64,000 nucleotides of DNA from Dendrolimus kikuchii (taxonomy: Eukaryota; Arthropoda; Insecta; Lepidoptera; Lasiocampidae). Below the pieces are notes generated by a model, which was not told the DNA's origin, did no database searches, and was given only the letters and a program-made list of their open reading frames with translations. Numbering within the stretch: the first letter of the stretch is position 1; each line of letters begins with the position of its first letter. Positions 1 through 12,000 of this stretch are shown one piece after another. The stretch is from NCBI GenBank assembly GCA_019925095.2, contig CM034398.1, forward strand, positions 2,417,001 to 2,481,000, read 5' to 3'. The position numbers and the translations under genes are program-made.

Positions 1-279
1 CTGGCGGCCTGTCGTAAGAGGCGACTAAACAACCCACAGCCAGGTGGTAGGGCATTTGCTCGACTGGATGGCGACCACCCCTGGTCTAGAGTATGCCGCC
101 ATAACAACCTTGTGTTGTGTTCCGGCATTAGTGACCAGGTTCCAATCTCCTTTAAGAGAGCAGCAGCGCATTTGTAGCACCTTTGGTGTTGCAAATGTCC
201 ATAGGCGATGGTAACCGCTTTCCATCAAGTGGGCCGTCTGCCTGTCTGCTGAACTCCTGCAATAAAAAATAAAAAAAAA
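1..279 (+). repeat. SINE-like family A, copy 1 (truncated by window edge)
   Basis: This is a poly(A)-tailed ~320-bp interspersed repeat found about 17 times in the window. Sense is taken as the direction ending in A-rich sequence after GAACTCCTGCAATAAAA. Full copies begin near TATCCGTGCAGGAACGG. It has no long conserved protein; its short ORFs change between copies. Confidence 0.85.
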
Positions 280-426
280 CCTGGCCACTAATGCCGGAAC
301 ACAAGTCAAAGCGAAGTTGACGGTCCGAATATAATCAGAATTTGAAGTTTGGATGATGATGACTCTGTCCTTGAAAATGCACGTGATGAACTATGCTTCA
401 GCGAGGGTTATGGATTATTATGGCTG

Positions 427-670
427 CAGAGACATTTTTTTTTATTGCAGGAGTTCAGCAGACAGGCAGACGGCCCACTTGATGGAAAGCGGTTAGCATC
501 GCCTATGGACATTTGCAACACCAAAGGCGCTGCTGCTCTCTTAACACAACCCAATGTTGTTATGGCGACATACTTTAGACCAGGGGTGGTAGTCATCCAG
601 TCGGGCAAATACCCTACCACCTGGCTGTGGGTTGTTTTGTCGCCTCTTACGACAGGCCGTCCTAACGCAC
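427..670 (-). repeat. SINE-like family A, copy 2
   Basis: T-rich start, then TTGCAGGAGTTCAGCAGACA. The distal GGAAATTGTATTC end is missing, so the copy is 5' truncated. Confidence 0.85.
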
Positions 671-829
671 ATAACAATCAACAAAACATTTCAATATCTA
701 ATAGATTTAAGCTTTAAAAGTTGAAGTATTAACGGAAAATTTCAAACTATTTCCAACTCTATCTATATAAGCATAGTGCTTAAATTATTAAAAAATAATT
801 GAAATGAGAAAAAAAACTAATTACGGAAC

Positions 830-1078
830 TATCATCCGTGCAGGTACGGAGAAAGAATACAATTTCCTGCGTTGGGGCGGCCTGTCGTAAGAGGCGACAA
901 AACAACCCACAGCCAGGTGGTAGGGCGTTTGCCCGACTGGATGGCTACCACCCCTGGTCTAAAGTACAGCGCATTTGTATCACCTTTGGAGTTACAAATG
1001 CCCATAGGCGATGGTAACCGCTTTCCATCAAATAGGCCGTCTGCCTGTCTGCTGAACTCCTGCAATAAAAAAAAAACT
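830..1078 (+). repeat. SINE-like family A, copy 3 (internal deletion)
   Basis: Both ends are present (CATCCGTGCAGG to the oligo-A tail). About 70 bp between TGGTCTAAAGTA and CAGCGCATTTGT are missing compared with other copies. Confidence 0.85.
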
Positions 1079-1430
1079 ACTGTTTTAATTTAATAATTCC
1101 TTCATGTAAAATTGCAATACATGTGATGTCACCATACAAAGGAGGGAGAAGTCTCAAAAATGCCATCAAGGACAGGGGAGGGGGTGAGAAAATCATCAAA
1201 TTCGTGTGACGTAATTTGTAGATCGAGGAACTTGTTCCCTAAAAAATTTTGATTGGAATAAAACAGTCGACGTATGTCGCGGTAGACCGTGCTGAAATCT
1301 TTTGCAGTTATTCTTGAAGTTCCTTTTATTTGCAAGTAAAGAGTAATAATAATAATAATAATATATTTATTGACACCAAAATTACATATAAAAGTCACAA
1401 ATACAAAACATAGATCTTTTCTTAATAATT

Positions 1431-1510
1431 AAGTTAATTCGTTAACTAACACCTAAACTAGGCCGAGCCTAAGTTAATTCGTTAACTAACACCTAAACTA
1501 GGCCGAGCCT
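1431..1510. repeat. Perfect 40-bp tandem duplication
   Basis: Two adjacent identical units begin AAGTTAATTCGTTAACTAAC (1431-1470 and 1471-1510). They lie in the 3' region of the Jockey/CR1-like fragment. Confidence 0.95.
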
Positions 1511-1778
1511 GTTTTTTAGGTGTTAGTCCCTTCCTGTGTCTTAAAGAGAAATGTAAGATTTAAATGTTATATTTTGCAAAAATAAGATTAAAACTTGCTT
1601 TCGTAACTAGCTAGATTTATTAATATTGATTTATTACTAAATTATTTAAATTAACAGTACAAACAAATTTTCAATATCATCATATCTACAATGTTTTAGC
1701 CAATCTATTAAAACTTCTTTACATTGATATTTGTTGAGGGGGTAAAGTGTAAGAATTTTATTAAGCCTGTTATATAGA

Positions 1779-2049
1779 ATGACTAAACAGATATACAATG
1801 CAAAAGTGGATGGATGCAGAAGTCGTGGAAGGCCACGACACACCTTCCATGATCAAATTGATCGTGTACTAGCAGAAGGCGATGTCAGGAGCCTTAAGAA
1901 CAGACGAGCTTGCATGACAAGAGTTATGAATGTCAAAGAGGCAAGTGAGGTGTGTAAGAATAAGGCTAAATGGCACTCTGTTGTTCGTGCCTACCCCGCA
2001 AGGGAACTGGCGTGAAGTTATGTATGTATGTATGTATGTATGTATGTAT
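1779..2049 (+). mobile_element. RTE-like LINE 3' end, copy 1
   Basis: The ORF fragment MTKQIYNAKVDGCRSRGRPR is followed by a stop and an (ATGT)n tail. Flanking TSD GTTATATAGA at 1769-1778 and 2050-2059. It splits the older LINE around it. This family gives at least 21 insertions in the window. Confidence 0.92.
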
Positions 2050-2426
2050 GTTATATAGAGTGGGACCTAAATAGCACTGAAACTTAGTGATGAAATTTGT
2101 TTTAAAGAGATAGAGTGAACAAACTTTGTCTTTACGTCGTGTATCTTTTTCGGTGCCGTAAACAAGTTTTTGGTGCTGAGATAGAATAGTGTGTAAAACA
2201 AATATTTTTCTAATTGATAATGCATCACATTCAGTATATAGGTCAACAGTGGGATATCTAAAAGGTTTAAAAGTTATAACTTTGAGTAGCGCACGCTGGG
2301 CTCTTTCTAATTTGATTAGATGAGTTTTCCGACTCCCTCCCCAAGATGTAATACAGTAAGAGAGTGTTGATTGAGCTAAAGCAAAATACACCGTTTTTAG
2401 TAATTTAAGAGTAATAATAATAATAA

Positions 2427-2650
2427 TCGGCAGACAAACACACACATTGTATACCCCCAAATTAAGCAAGTTACGCTTGTGTTATGGGTACCTCACTGCA
2501 AAGCAGAGGTTCCGGGTTCGATTCCTGGCATGATAAATTTAGAAAACGAACTTTCCGTTATTTACTGTGGTCTGGGTGTCTGGGATCGGCCACAGAGTAG
2601 TCCGTTGCATATTACACATAATATAAGAGTAACTTGCTTAGGTTGGAACA
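2427..2650 (+). repeat. tRNA-derived SINE family B, copy 1
   Basis: It contains a pol III B-box-like GGTTCGATTCC at about 2515, followed by TGGTCTGGGTGTCTGGGATC. The same body recurs at 18.7, 32.9, 38.1 and 44.6 kb. Confidence 0.75.
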
Positions 2651-2807
2651 ATGTATAAAAAAAGAAAAAAAGTATTACACGCCCAATTCAGACCCTCCTC
2701 CTTTTTTTGAAGTCGGTAAAAAAACTCCACTATTACCGATTTATTAACTGCGAATGCGTCAGGAGTTACAATTTCACTACAAAACCTCATGGAAAGTGAA
2801 TACTCAC

Positions 2808-3011
2808 CTCTCCTGCCACAATCTCCTCAATTCCACAACGACAGGATTAGCTTCGTAGTAGCGATAATTGATTGCTTGTTTGGCGTTGATGAAGCTCGTG
2901 TGCCACGGCATGGGAGCCCTGATGGCGTGGGAGGGCCACAGTGGGGGTAAGAAGGCTATTTGGAGACGCTTCCTCTCTTCAGGGTCCTCAAGGATATAAG
3001 CAAGGATGCAT
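2808..3011 (-). CDS. Dynein heavy chain exon 6 (last in window)
   Basis: It encodes CILAYILEDPEERKRL, then RAPMPWHTSFINAK, then NPVVVELRRLWQE. Acceptor GTTATAG, donor AG|GTGAGT. The next exon lies beyond position 1. Confidence 0.78.
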
Positions 3012-6000
3012 CTATAACACAAGATTTATTATTTTTCATAAACTCTTGATTACACAACACGCATTTTCGTAAGCAGGTGTTAATCCTATAGATTTAAGGT
3101 TCTTTTACACGGAGAGAGTTTATCGCACGATCAGCATTAGACTTTATCTGGTGACTACATTTTTTTTTTATTGCAGGAGATCAGCCGACAGGCAGACGGC
3201 CCACTTGATGGAAAGCGGTTACCATCGCCTATGGACATTTGCAACACCAAAGGTGCTACAAATACGCTGCTGCTCTCTTAAGGGTCACTGGAACCTGGTC
3301 ACTAATGCCGGAACACAACTCAAAGTTGTTATGGCGGCATACTCTAGACCCGGGGTGGTAGCCATCCAGTCGGGCAAATGCCCTACCACCTGGCTGTGGG
3401 TTGTTTTGTCGCCTCTTACGGCAGGCCGCCCGGCCGTGCGTGCGGCGTTCCACAGGGGTCGGTCCTCGGGCCGATTCTTTGGAACGTAGGTTATGACTGG
3501 ATCCTTCGGGTTCCGGTCCTACCCGGGGTAGGGCTGATCTGCTTTGCGGACGACACCCTACTCACGGCACGCGCTGCGTCATTTGCGGAATCCGTGGACG
3601 TCGCTAACGCCGGGTTGGCGATTGTCGTAGATCGAATAGCTAGGCTGGGCTTGAGGGTCTCCCCCGCGAAAACGGAGGCCATCATGTTCCATAGGAAATT
3701 TCGCAATCCCCCCGCGGACTTGACCGTTTCGGTCCAAGGGGTGGCCATTAGAGTAGGGCCCCAGATGAAATATCTGGGGCTAGTTCTCGATGGGAAATGG
3801 CTGTTCAAAGCGCACTTTGAGCAGCTAGTTCCCAAACTCGTCAAATCCGCGGGCGCACTCTCGAGGCTGCTTCCCAACGTAGGGGGCCCGGGAGGTGCGA
3901 CGCGGAAACTTTACTCTGGCATCCTGAGGAGTATGGCACTGTACGGTGCACCCGTCTGGTCCATTGCACTTCACCGCCACAACAGAACCCTGCTGCAACG
4001 GGCGCAGCAGGTTCTGGCCGTGAGGACCATAAGGGGGTATCGCACAGTGTCGCGGACGGCGGCCACCCTCCTGGCAGGCGATCCGCCCTGGCATCTCCAG
4101 GCGGACGTCCTGACAGTGGTGCGCCGCACCCGGCAGGATGCCCTAGCTAGAGGCCTGACCTTCTGTCAGGTCGAAATCGAGGCGATCAGGAAGCGGGAAA
4201 CCGCCTCCATGATCGCCGTCTGGTCTCAAGAGCTCGACAACCCTGCGGCCTATGGCGGCTACACGGTGGATGCAATCAGGCCACAGCTGACGGAATGGGT
4301 CAACCGCACCAGCGGCACCCTGACCTTCAGGACGACACAGATACTTACCGGACACGGATGTTTCGATAAGTATCTGTGTCGCATTGTGGGCTGCTTGCCT
4401 TCCCCGGACTGCCGCCAGTGCGGCGCGCCCGACACGGCGTTACACACGCTTGTCGAGTGCGCCGCATGGGCGCCGCAGCGTTTCGAACTTGAGACGCACG
4501 TAGGTCCAGTCGACTCGCTCTGCGACTTGGTCAAGGCCATGCTGCAGAGCAGCGACAATTGGGGGGCTGCGGTTACTTTTTGCGAGACAGTAATGTCACT
4601 CAAGGAGGCCGCAGAACGAGACAGGGAGAGAAGTCCTGCAGCGCGTGCCAATGCGTCTTCTCGAGGTCGCCGGCCTTCAGCTGGCACCCGGAGAGGCAGG
4701 TACGCGCATTACTTCCCTCCCTGAGTTAGGTTCCGTTTACCGCGGGGGGCCTTTAGCTTGCTAGGAAGAGCAAAGGACCTTCTACCCCCGCACAACGAAG
4801 TGGGGTGTGTTCTCCCAGGGCACACTCCAGGCACTTTATTGCGCTGGATCGGCTGGGCGTAACTATGTTCTAAATCTCAGCCTTTCCAATACATTCAAAG
4901 CGCAGGGTCGTCAGGGAGGAGGGGGTTTTTAGTGGGTATTGGGGTTGCTCGCCCGTGCAGCAACGCTCGGAGTCTTCCACACTATTCTGTGACGTCGATC
5001 GCGGACGGAGCGCTGCCAAGAGCATACTATTGCTGCAGTGTTATCGCCCCCGACCGACGCGTGTCGTTCCCCTAGCAACGACCCAGTTTGTGCGTAAATC
5101 GGTTAAGCATTTTCCCTCGCCTCAAAACCAAAAAAAAAAAAAAAAAAGGCCGCCCGGCCGCAGGAAATTGTATTCTTTCTCCGTTCCTGCACGGATAAAA
5201 CACTGAATATAGAACACTGAGTCATTATACAGTCCCTAATCATATCGCCTTTTTATTACTGCACGAGTTCAGCAGACAGATAGAAAGCCCAGCTGATGGA
5301 AAGCGGTTACCATATATTCGTAACATCAAAGATGCTACTAATGTGCTGCCGCTGTCTAAAGGTAGACTGAAAAACGGCTACTGATGCCGGAACACAACAC
5401 AACATGAGTCACGTATGGACGCCTCGGACGGACCGGTGGACGCCTCGTTGTCAACAAGTGAATCTCGCGTGACCCACGAAGTGTTAAATAGTCTATCAAC
5501 GATTGGTGGTGATAGGTTTACTCCAAACAGCGGGTTGTCACCGAATGGTGTCCAGGGAGCAGCTCACAAGCGAAGCGGTCCGATGCCGGGTGGCTTTAAT
5601 GAGCTATGACCTCAGGTCTTACCTTCTCATAGCCATGTCAAAGAACTCCTTGATATCAGCCTCGCTCTGCCTCACGCAAGCCTGATAAGTGAGGATCATG
5701 AGCTTCTTTTTTATTGCAACAGTTTGTCTGTCCACCTCTTTTTTGGCACGTTTGTACAATTCTATGGGGTAATCAGGCAAATGCTTTCGCGGCAAAGACT
5801 AGAAGAAAGAAAAACATTCTCAACATCTAAAATATTGTTACAATTTGGGCCACCTGCATACCTGTAAGTGTAGACAAAGCACATTTATTACCTGTCGGCA
5901 TTTGAGCTAATAACATTGATACTATTTATGACTGTCTTCTTTTGTCGATCTACGCGGACGGGCAGCCATATTGTATCGGTGCAGTATAAAGCAATGGCCC

Positions 6001-9000
6001 AATGGAGAGATCGGCAGTCAAGCGATAACCACTAGCGAGACAAGACGTGTGTAAATTCGATAATCTATATAGCGACAGACTTTGCGCGTATTATTGAATT
6101 GCGCATTACGTTTGAACTGATTGTGTTCAGTTATATTTGTACCTGTGTTATACGTGTTTGTATAGTTCTAATAAATTCTACAGTAATTCCAACGGCATTT
6201 TAATTCGAGTCCTGTAACTCGTAACAGTATAAACACAGAAAGACTATACCGGGATAAAAAAAAGCATTTTCTTAATTTTTGCGACTAGAGTACATCTATA
6301 CTAATATTATAAAGAGGTAAAGTTTGTGAGTTTCGATGTTCGGATAATCTCCTGTAATACTGATCCGATTTTGAAAATCATTTCACCAGTAGAAAGCTAC
6401 ATTATTCCCAAGTGACATAGGCTAATTTGATTGTGATTAATAAATCAAAAATATAAATGTTTTACGCCCAGCGAAGTGGACACGGGAACGCCTGTCAAAT
6501 ATGTTACAGCAATAACGTTCCACGCAAGAATTGCGCACATCCTCGTACGAGGCACTGCGAGTACTTTCTGCGTTTATACATACATACATAACTTCACGCC
6601 AATTCCCTTGCGGGGTAGGCACGAACAACAGAGCGCCATTTAGGTCCATTCTTACACGCCTCACTTGCTTCTTTGACATTCATAACTCTTGTCATGCACA
6701 CTCGTCTGTTCTTAAGGCTCCTGACATCACCCTCCGCTAGTACACGATCAATTTGATCATGGAAGGTGTGTCGTGGCCTTCCACGACTTCTGCATCCATC
6801 CACTTTTGCATTGTATATCTGTTTAGTCATTCTTTCATCATGCATTTTTTCCACATGCCCGAATCACCGGAGCATTCCTTTCCTTACCTTCACCCCGACA
6901 CTCTCTTTCAGACCAACTCTCTTTCTTACTTCGGTATTACGAACGCGGTATAACGAATCATTCTGCGTTTATGAATTCATTAAAGGTTATAAAGCTTAAT
7001 TATACCTTGATATGCGTGCGTGTGTGCATGAGTGCACAGGTCAACTATAGTTAATACTACGTTTTAAGTTTTAAATAATTGAAACGAACAAATTGGGGGT
7101 AGGCTACAAAATAACTTTAAAATTACTCAGCGACACTTGACATCTTTGTCTTCACGGTTTTTGAAAAGTGGCTGAAACGCGGAAATAAAGCTCAAATAAA
7201 ACTCCGCAGTTAAAACGTAGTTTTAATAACAAAGAATTAGTTTATTGTACAATGCAGATGTTATACGGTTCAATTAAAGCAGTGTTTTTCAATCTGTGAG
7301 TCGCGACCCCTAGGGGGGTCGTCGGCAAAAGGGAAAAGACAATTTAAATTTATACCTCGTATTTAGGTACTTAATACCGAAGTAAGAAAGAGAGTTGGTC
7401 TGAAAGTGTCGGGGTGAAGGTAAGGAAAGGAATGCTCCCGTGGTTCGGGCATGTGGAAAGAATGCATGATGAAAGAATGACTAAACACATACACAATGCA
7501 AAAGTGGATGGATGCAAAGTCGTGGAAGGCCACGACACACCTTCCGTGATCAAATTGATCGTGTACTAGCACAAGGTGATGTCAGGAGCCTTAAGAACAG
7601 ACGAGCGTGCATGACAAGAGCTATGAATGTCAAAGAAGCAAGTGAGATGTGTAAGAAAAAGCCTGAATGGCGTGAAGTTATGTATATATGTATGTATGTA
7701 CTTAGGTACTTTCTAAGCTGAGCAGCTTTTTGCAAAGTTTAGGGCCCTAATAATTAATATGGGTAACAAGATAGACAAAAACATAAACGTAGTCTTTTGA
7801 ATTACTAACTTTTTGTCTGTCTATGCCAGGTCGCTAAAATTTTTCAACCTGTAAAGGGGTCGCGTATTCGAAAAGATTGAAAAGCATTGAATTAAAGTGA
7901 ATCAATTTGGTCAAAAGTATAGAACTGAATGTACACGATGGTATTCAATAACATTGAACGGTTTCATGGAAACTGAAGACAGAAATGAACTGTCTAATAT
8001 CGGTTTAAAGATTCAGGTTTTTGCCAACATAGGTATGGAATCCCCAAAAAGTCAAAATGATTTCTATTTTGACACGAACCGTAGTTAAATAGTAGTGGAT
8101 CCTTTTCAAGTCCATAGGCTCAATGTGCCTGTAGTGTTCTTCTTCCGTGACCTTCAACATCTCCTCCTTCTGCTGATCAGGGTCGCGAGGCAGCTCAAAC
8201 GATAGCTTGGCAAGGTGTCTGAAATATTTCAGTTGTAAACCTACAGAACCGTTAAACAGTCAATACTCCCATATGTTTTACGTCTGATATATTGTTACAA
8301 TTTGGGCCACCTGCATAATTGTAAACAAAGCACATTTATTACCTGCCGGCGTTTGAGCTGATAACATTGAAACTATTTATGACTATCTTCTTTTGTTTAC
8401 TATGTGTTTAATATTTGTAATTAGAAAAACAGTCCATTGTGTATTGTAAACTATTATGGCAGTCTTCTAAGAAATTCGATCTATACGGGCGGGCAGCCAT
8501 ATTGTATCGGTGCAGTATAAAGCAATGGCCCAATGGAGAGATCGGGAGTCCAGCGAAAATCACAAGCGAGGCAAGATGTGTGTACATTCAATAATCGATA
8601 TAGTGACGGACTTTGCGCGTATTATTGAATCGTGCATTACGTTTGTACTGGTTGTGTCCATTTATATTTGTACCTGTGTTATACGTGTTTGTATAGTTCT
8701 AATAAATTCTATAGTAAGTAATTCCAACGGCATTTTAATTCGAGTCCTGTAACTCGTAACAATATCTTAGACTTTAGACCTTTAGTGAGTTCGAAGAAAA
8801 CCAGGTAAATTAGATAATGAAATTTATTAAGAGTTCCACAAATAATTTTGATCTCAATTTAGCGTAACACAACTTATCACAACAACTAAACACAAAGAGC
8901 TGACACAGTCCATGAAGAGGGAATTCTAATTGCTCGATGCACCGGTTCGAGTTCTGTGCCCGCGCTGAGTAAGGCCCCTAGCTGTGCAAGACCACTTTCC

Positions 9001-12000
9001 GTAGCGGGTGACAGGCGTGCGTACAGCAGACTAGCGCTGGGTTTTTTTTTGTGTGCAGGATCCAGCTGAATAGCCGCAGATGGCTGTTCAGCGATATCGG
9101 GCTTGGTGGGCTTCCCGACTCCGTGGGAGCGGAGGAATTCAGCCCAAAAGCAGCGCGCTCGAAGAGGCACTTCATATGAGCTTCGACCTCGGCTCGACCG
9201 CTGCGGGGGGGAGTGACTCTATCGGATTAAGCCGTGAGAGCTAAGCCAACAGGCTGAAGTGTTATAATAGGGTCTCGTTAGTGACTCCCCCGAAGGAGCC
9301 GATCCTTGTCTTCTTCACAACGTTATGGCAGAGAAGAAGCGACGGAAGAAACGCTCCAGCAACACACCTAAGCTAATCTTATGTGGCTTCTTGTGTCTGT
9401 AATGAGTGGATGCGATTGGTGGGTCTTAACGTTGAGCGAGAGGGCCAGTGCCTGGGACTCTCCGGCGTCTGTTCAGTCTGTGTCTGTTACGCCAGGCTGG
9501 TGTTCTGAGCCTTGGGAGGTTCATTATCGCGAGGAGTCGAGTGATTTTATCTGGCTCGTCAATGAGTACATTGCGAGGACGTCGTTTTCTCGTGGGAGCA
9601 TTCGAGTAGGAGACTGATGCTGGTTTTTTTTTATTGGACTTGACTTTATGTTGTTGGTCCGAAGACCTCATAACTTTACCGGAGTTTTTGAGGCGAAGGC
9701 GCTCCAGCCCAGGGGGCAACTTGCTCGAGGGAGCTCCCTAGGGAGTTTTACCTCGGCTGGACTGTTCCCATGAGAGGGGGATGAATTTAATGATGCCCAC
9801 CATAGGGCGACACAATGCACTAATTGAGAACAGGCGACGGGTAATATAAAGCCCGAAGGGAAGGATCCCGGCGGACCGGGATCGGCGTTCGCGGCGGCCT
9901 ACACTATCTTTCTGCCGTTTGGCAACGTTTTATGGCTGGGAGAGAAAAAACGGCGAAAGAAACTTCCCAGCAACACGCCTAGTCTATCCTACAGCGGGGC
10001 TATGTCTCCTGGCGTCCCTAGCGGGGAGACTGGCGCTGGACGGTCGAGCGCCGGCTTATATAGGCGAGATCGCGTCGACACGTGTGCAGGCGAACGTGAG
10101 GTGGGACGCGGAACCCGTATACGTGCGTAGACGCTATTGACAGGCGCGCTGAGTGTCGGCTTTGTGCTACAGACCTATTTTACGCAAACATTGTTTTTAT
10201 GTAGTAGTGTAGTTTGCATCGATTACAGCACTACTTGGGTAGTTCCATCATCGCTCGTAAAAGCATGCGGACGGAACAATGAGACAAGTGACGACATTCC
10301 CACACCAACTTTGATCGGGTGCAGAGTCTCACTTTGACTTTGGTTGCATACGAGAAATGAGACTTAATGAAATCGGCTATTATTTTTATGAATATTGTTT
10401 AAGAATTTATTTGAAGATGTGTCAAATATCGAACTGATTTGAATCTAGTCATTTTTAGGTGTGTTATACCTTTTCAAAGCTTCTTTAGCGGCTATTTCAG
10501 CTTCCACCTTCTCTCTTTTTCTCTTCTCTATTCTTCGTCGTTTTGCTTCCGCTTCAGCTGCCTTCCTTCTGTTATACTCACCGGAGACTAGATCTTCGAG
10601 CAGCACTAACCCTAAGTTATCACGAAAAAATTTAAAATCTGTATTTCAAGAATCTCAACAATAATATTACGAATGTTTCACAAATATTTTTTTTCTACAA
10701 TATCTTGAAGTCACACCAACTTCAAGATGTTGTAGAAAGGTGTCAGTAAAATATTCATTTTTTGGTTTTCAGTGTGAAGTCGGTTTTGTTTTTGTTAAAA
10801 CAAAATTCATTTTTTACTTTTTAGTTGCGCAATATTTCAATAGCTTCAGAAATAATATATTAAGCACCTATAGTAATTGTACAACTTGCACGTGTACACA
10901 AATTTACCATCCCACAGATCCTGACTTGGTTGAATTATTTGTGTGTACTTCTAATAAACTTTGTGATCATTCCAACGGCATTTTAAATTCACATCCCACA
11001 AATTCGTAACAGTATTCAATCAAAATCAAATTTCTGTGAAACATTCGTAATTTGATTAAGTTTTGTAGAATACACATTGGCGTAAGTAAATATCAATGTA
11101 TATCTTCAAACAGTAGCCCCTTAAGTTTATAAGTAATCTTATACTAATATAATTGGACCTACTTATGCAAAACAGAACCAATCCACAAACATGCCAAAAT
11201 TGGGTTAAGGATGCAGAAGACTTTCAAAATGCACCTTCTATCGACTCAATAAAAATCATAACGAGAAAATATAAAATACAATATTCTAAATGTTTTTTCC
11301 AAATTATAGACATATTTTTTTGTACGCAATAATTTTAATAAAAACGGCTTTTTCTCAAAACTGTCAGTATGTGGGTTGGTTCCATTTTGCATAAGTAGGT
11401 CCTATTATAAAGCTGAAGGGTTTGTTTGCTTCAACGCGCTAATCTCAGAAACTACTGGTCTGATTTGAAAAATTCTTTCAGTGTTAGATAGCCCATTTAT
11501 CGAGGAAGGCTATAGGCTATATATCGTCACGCTGAGATCAATAGGGGTAGAGCACCAAAGAAGAATGTTTCAAAATCGGGGGGTATTTTTAACTTACTTT
11601 TTTTTACTATTTAGACAGAAGCTAGTAGATACATAAAACTTAAAAATACTCGGTAGTACCTTTCTGCAACTTATTTTTGTTCTTCTGTGCCTCAACAGCT
11701 TCCCGTCTCTCCTTCTCTCGTTCAGCCCATGGCTTTAGAGCTGGAAATTGGAGCTCTCCGTTTGGACCTAACGGACCGAAGAGTTTTGGCGGAGGACGCC
11801 TCTTTGGTGGCATATTAATTACTCGCATTGTTTTTGATGATGTTGAATAGCAATTGCCTGCAAGCAACAATTGAAATTGATACAGTTTTTTCTATAAGAA
11901 ATTGCTAAAAGGGTATTTAAAACCGTTATGAGATAAACATCGTAACAGCTCTTTTAGGACCCGGCCACAACTTTTGTTTAATAATGGAAGACGCGACTTG

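Larger units (their letters stand above)
1356..2408 (-). mobile_element. Non-LTR retrotransposon 3' fragment (Jockey/CR1-like), split by an RTE insertion
   Basis: The minus strand carries the end of a reverse-transcriptase-type ORF: STLSYCITSWGGSRKTHLIK and LIKLERAQRALLKV are typical of the domain after RT. It runs from about 2400 to 2060, is interrupted by the RTE copy at 1779-2049, and resumes to a stop near 1646. AGAGTAATAATAATAATA lies on both sides (about 1340 and 2409) and may be a TSD plus tail. It is 5' truncated and non-functional. Confidence 0.7.
3160..5203 (-). repeat. SINE-like family A, copy 4, interrupted by an R1-clade LINE
   Basis: The SINE parts are 3160-3436 and 5148-5203. 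The LINE lies between them, flanked by the 13-bp duplication GGCCGCCCGGCCG (3424-3436 and 5148-5160). Confidence 0.9.

Noticed and set aside
2490..2530. tRNA gene suggested by GGTTCGATTCC
   Set aside because: There is no cloverleaf with paired acceptor stem. The same sequence continues into a repeated body, so it is a tRNA-derived SINE. The same applies at 33540, 38150 and 44620.
3378..3436. N-terminal residues MPYHLAVGCF of the long R1-type frame
   Set aside because: They come from the SINE into which the LINE inserted; the LINE starts after the TSD at 3437.
8510..8752. 80-codon frame in the second solo LTR
   Set aside because: It is absent from the other LTR copy and spans promoter and poly(A) motifs.
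9426..9719. 97-codon basic frame on the minus strand, and its plus-strand partner
   Set aside because: Composition-driven frames in GC-rich repeat DNA; no domain recognised.
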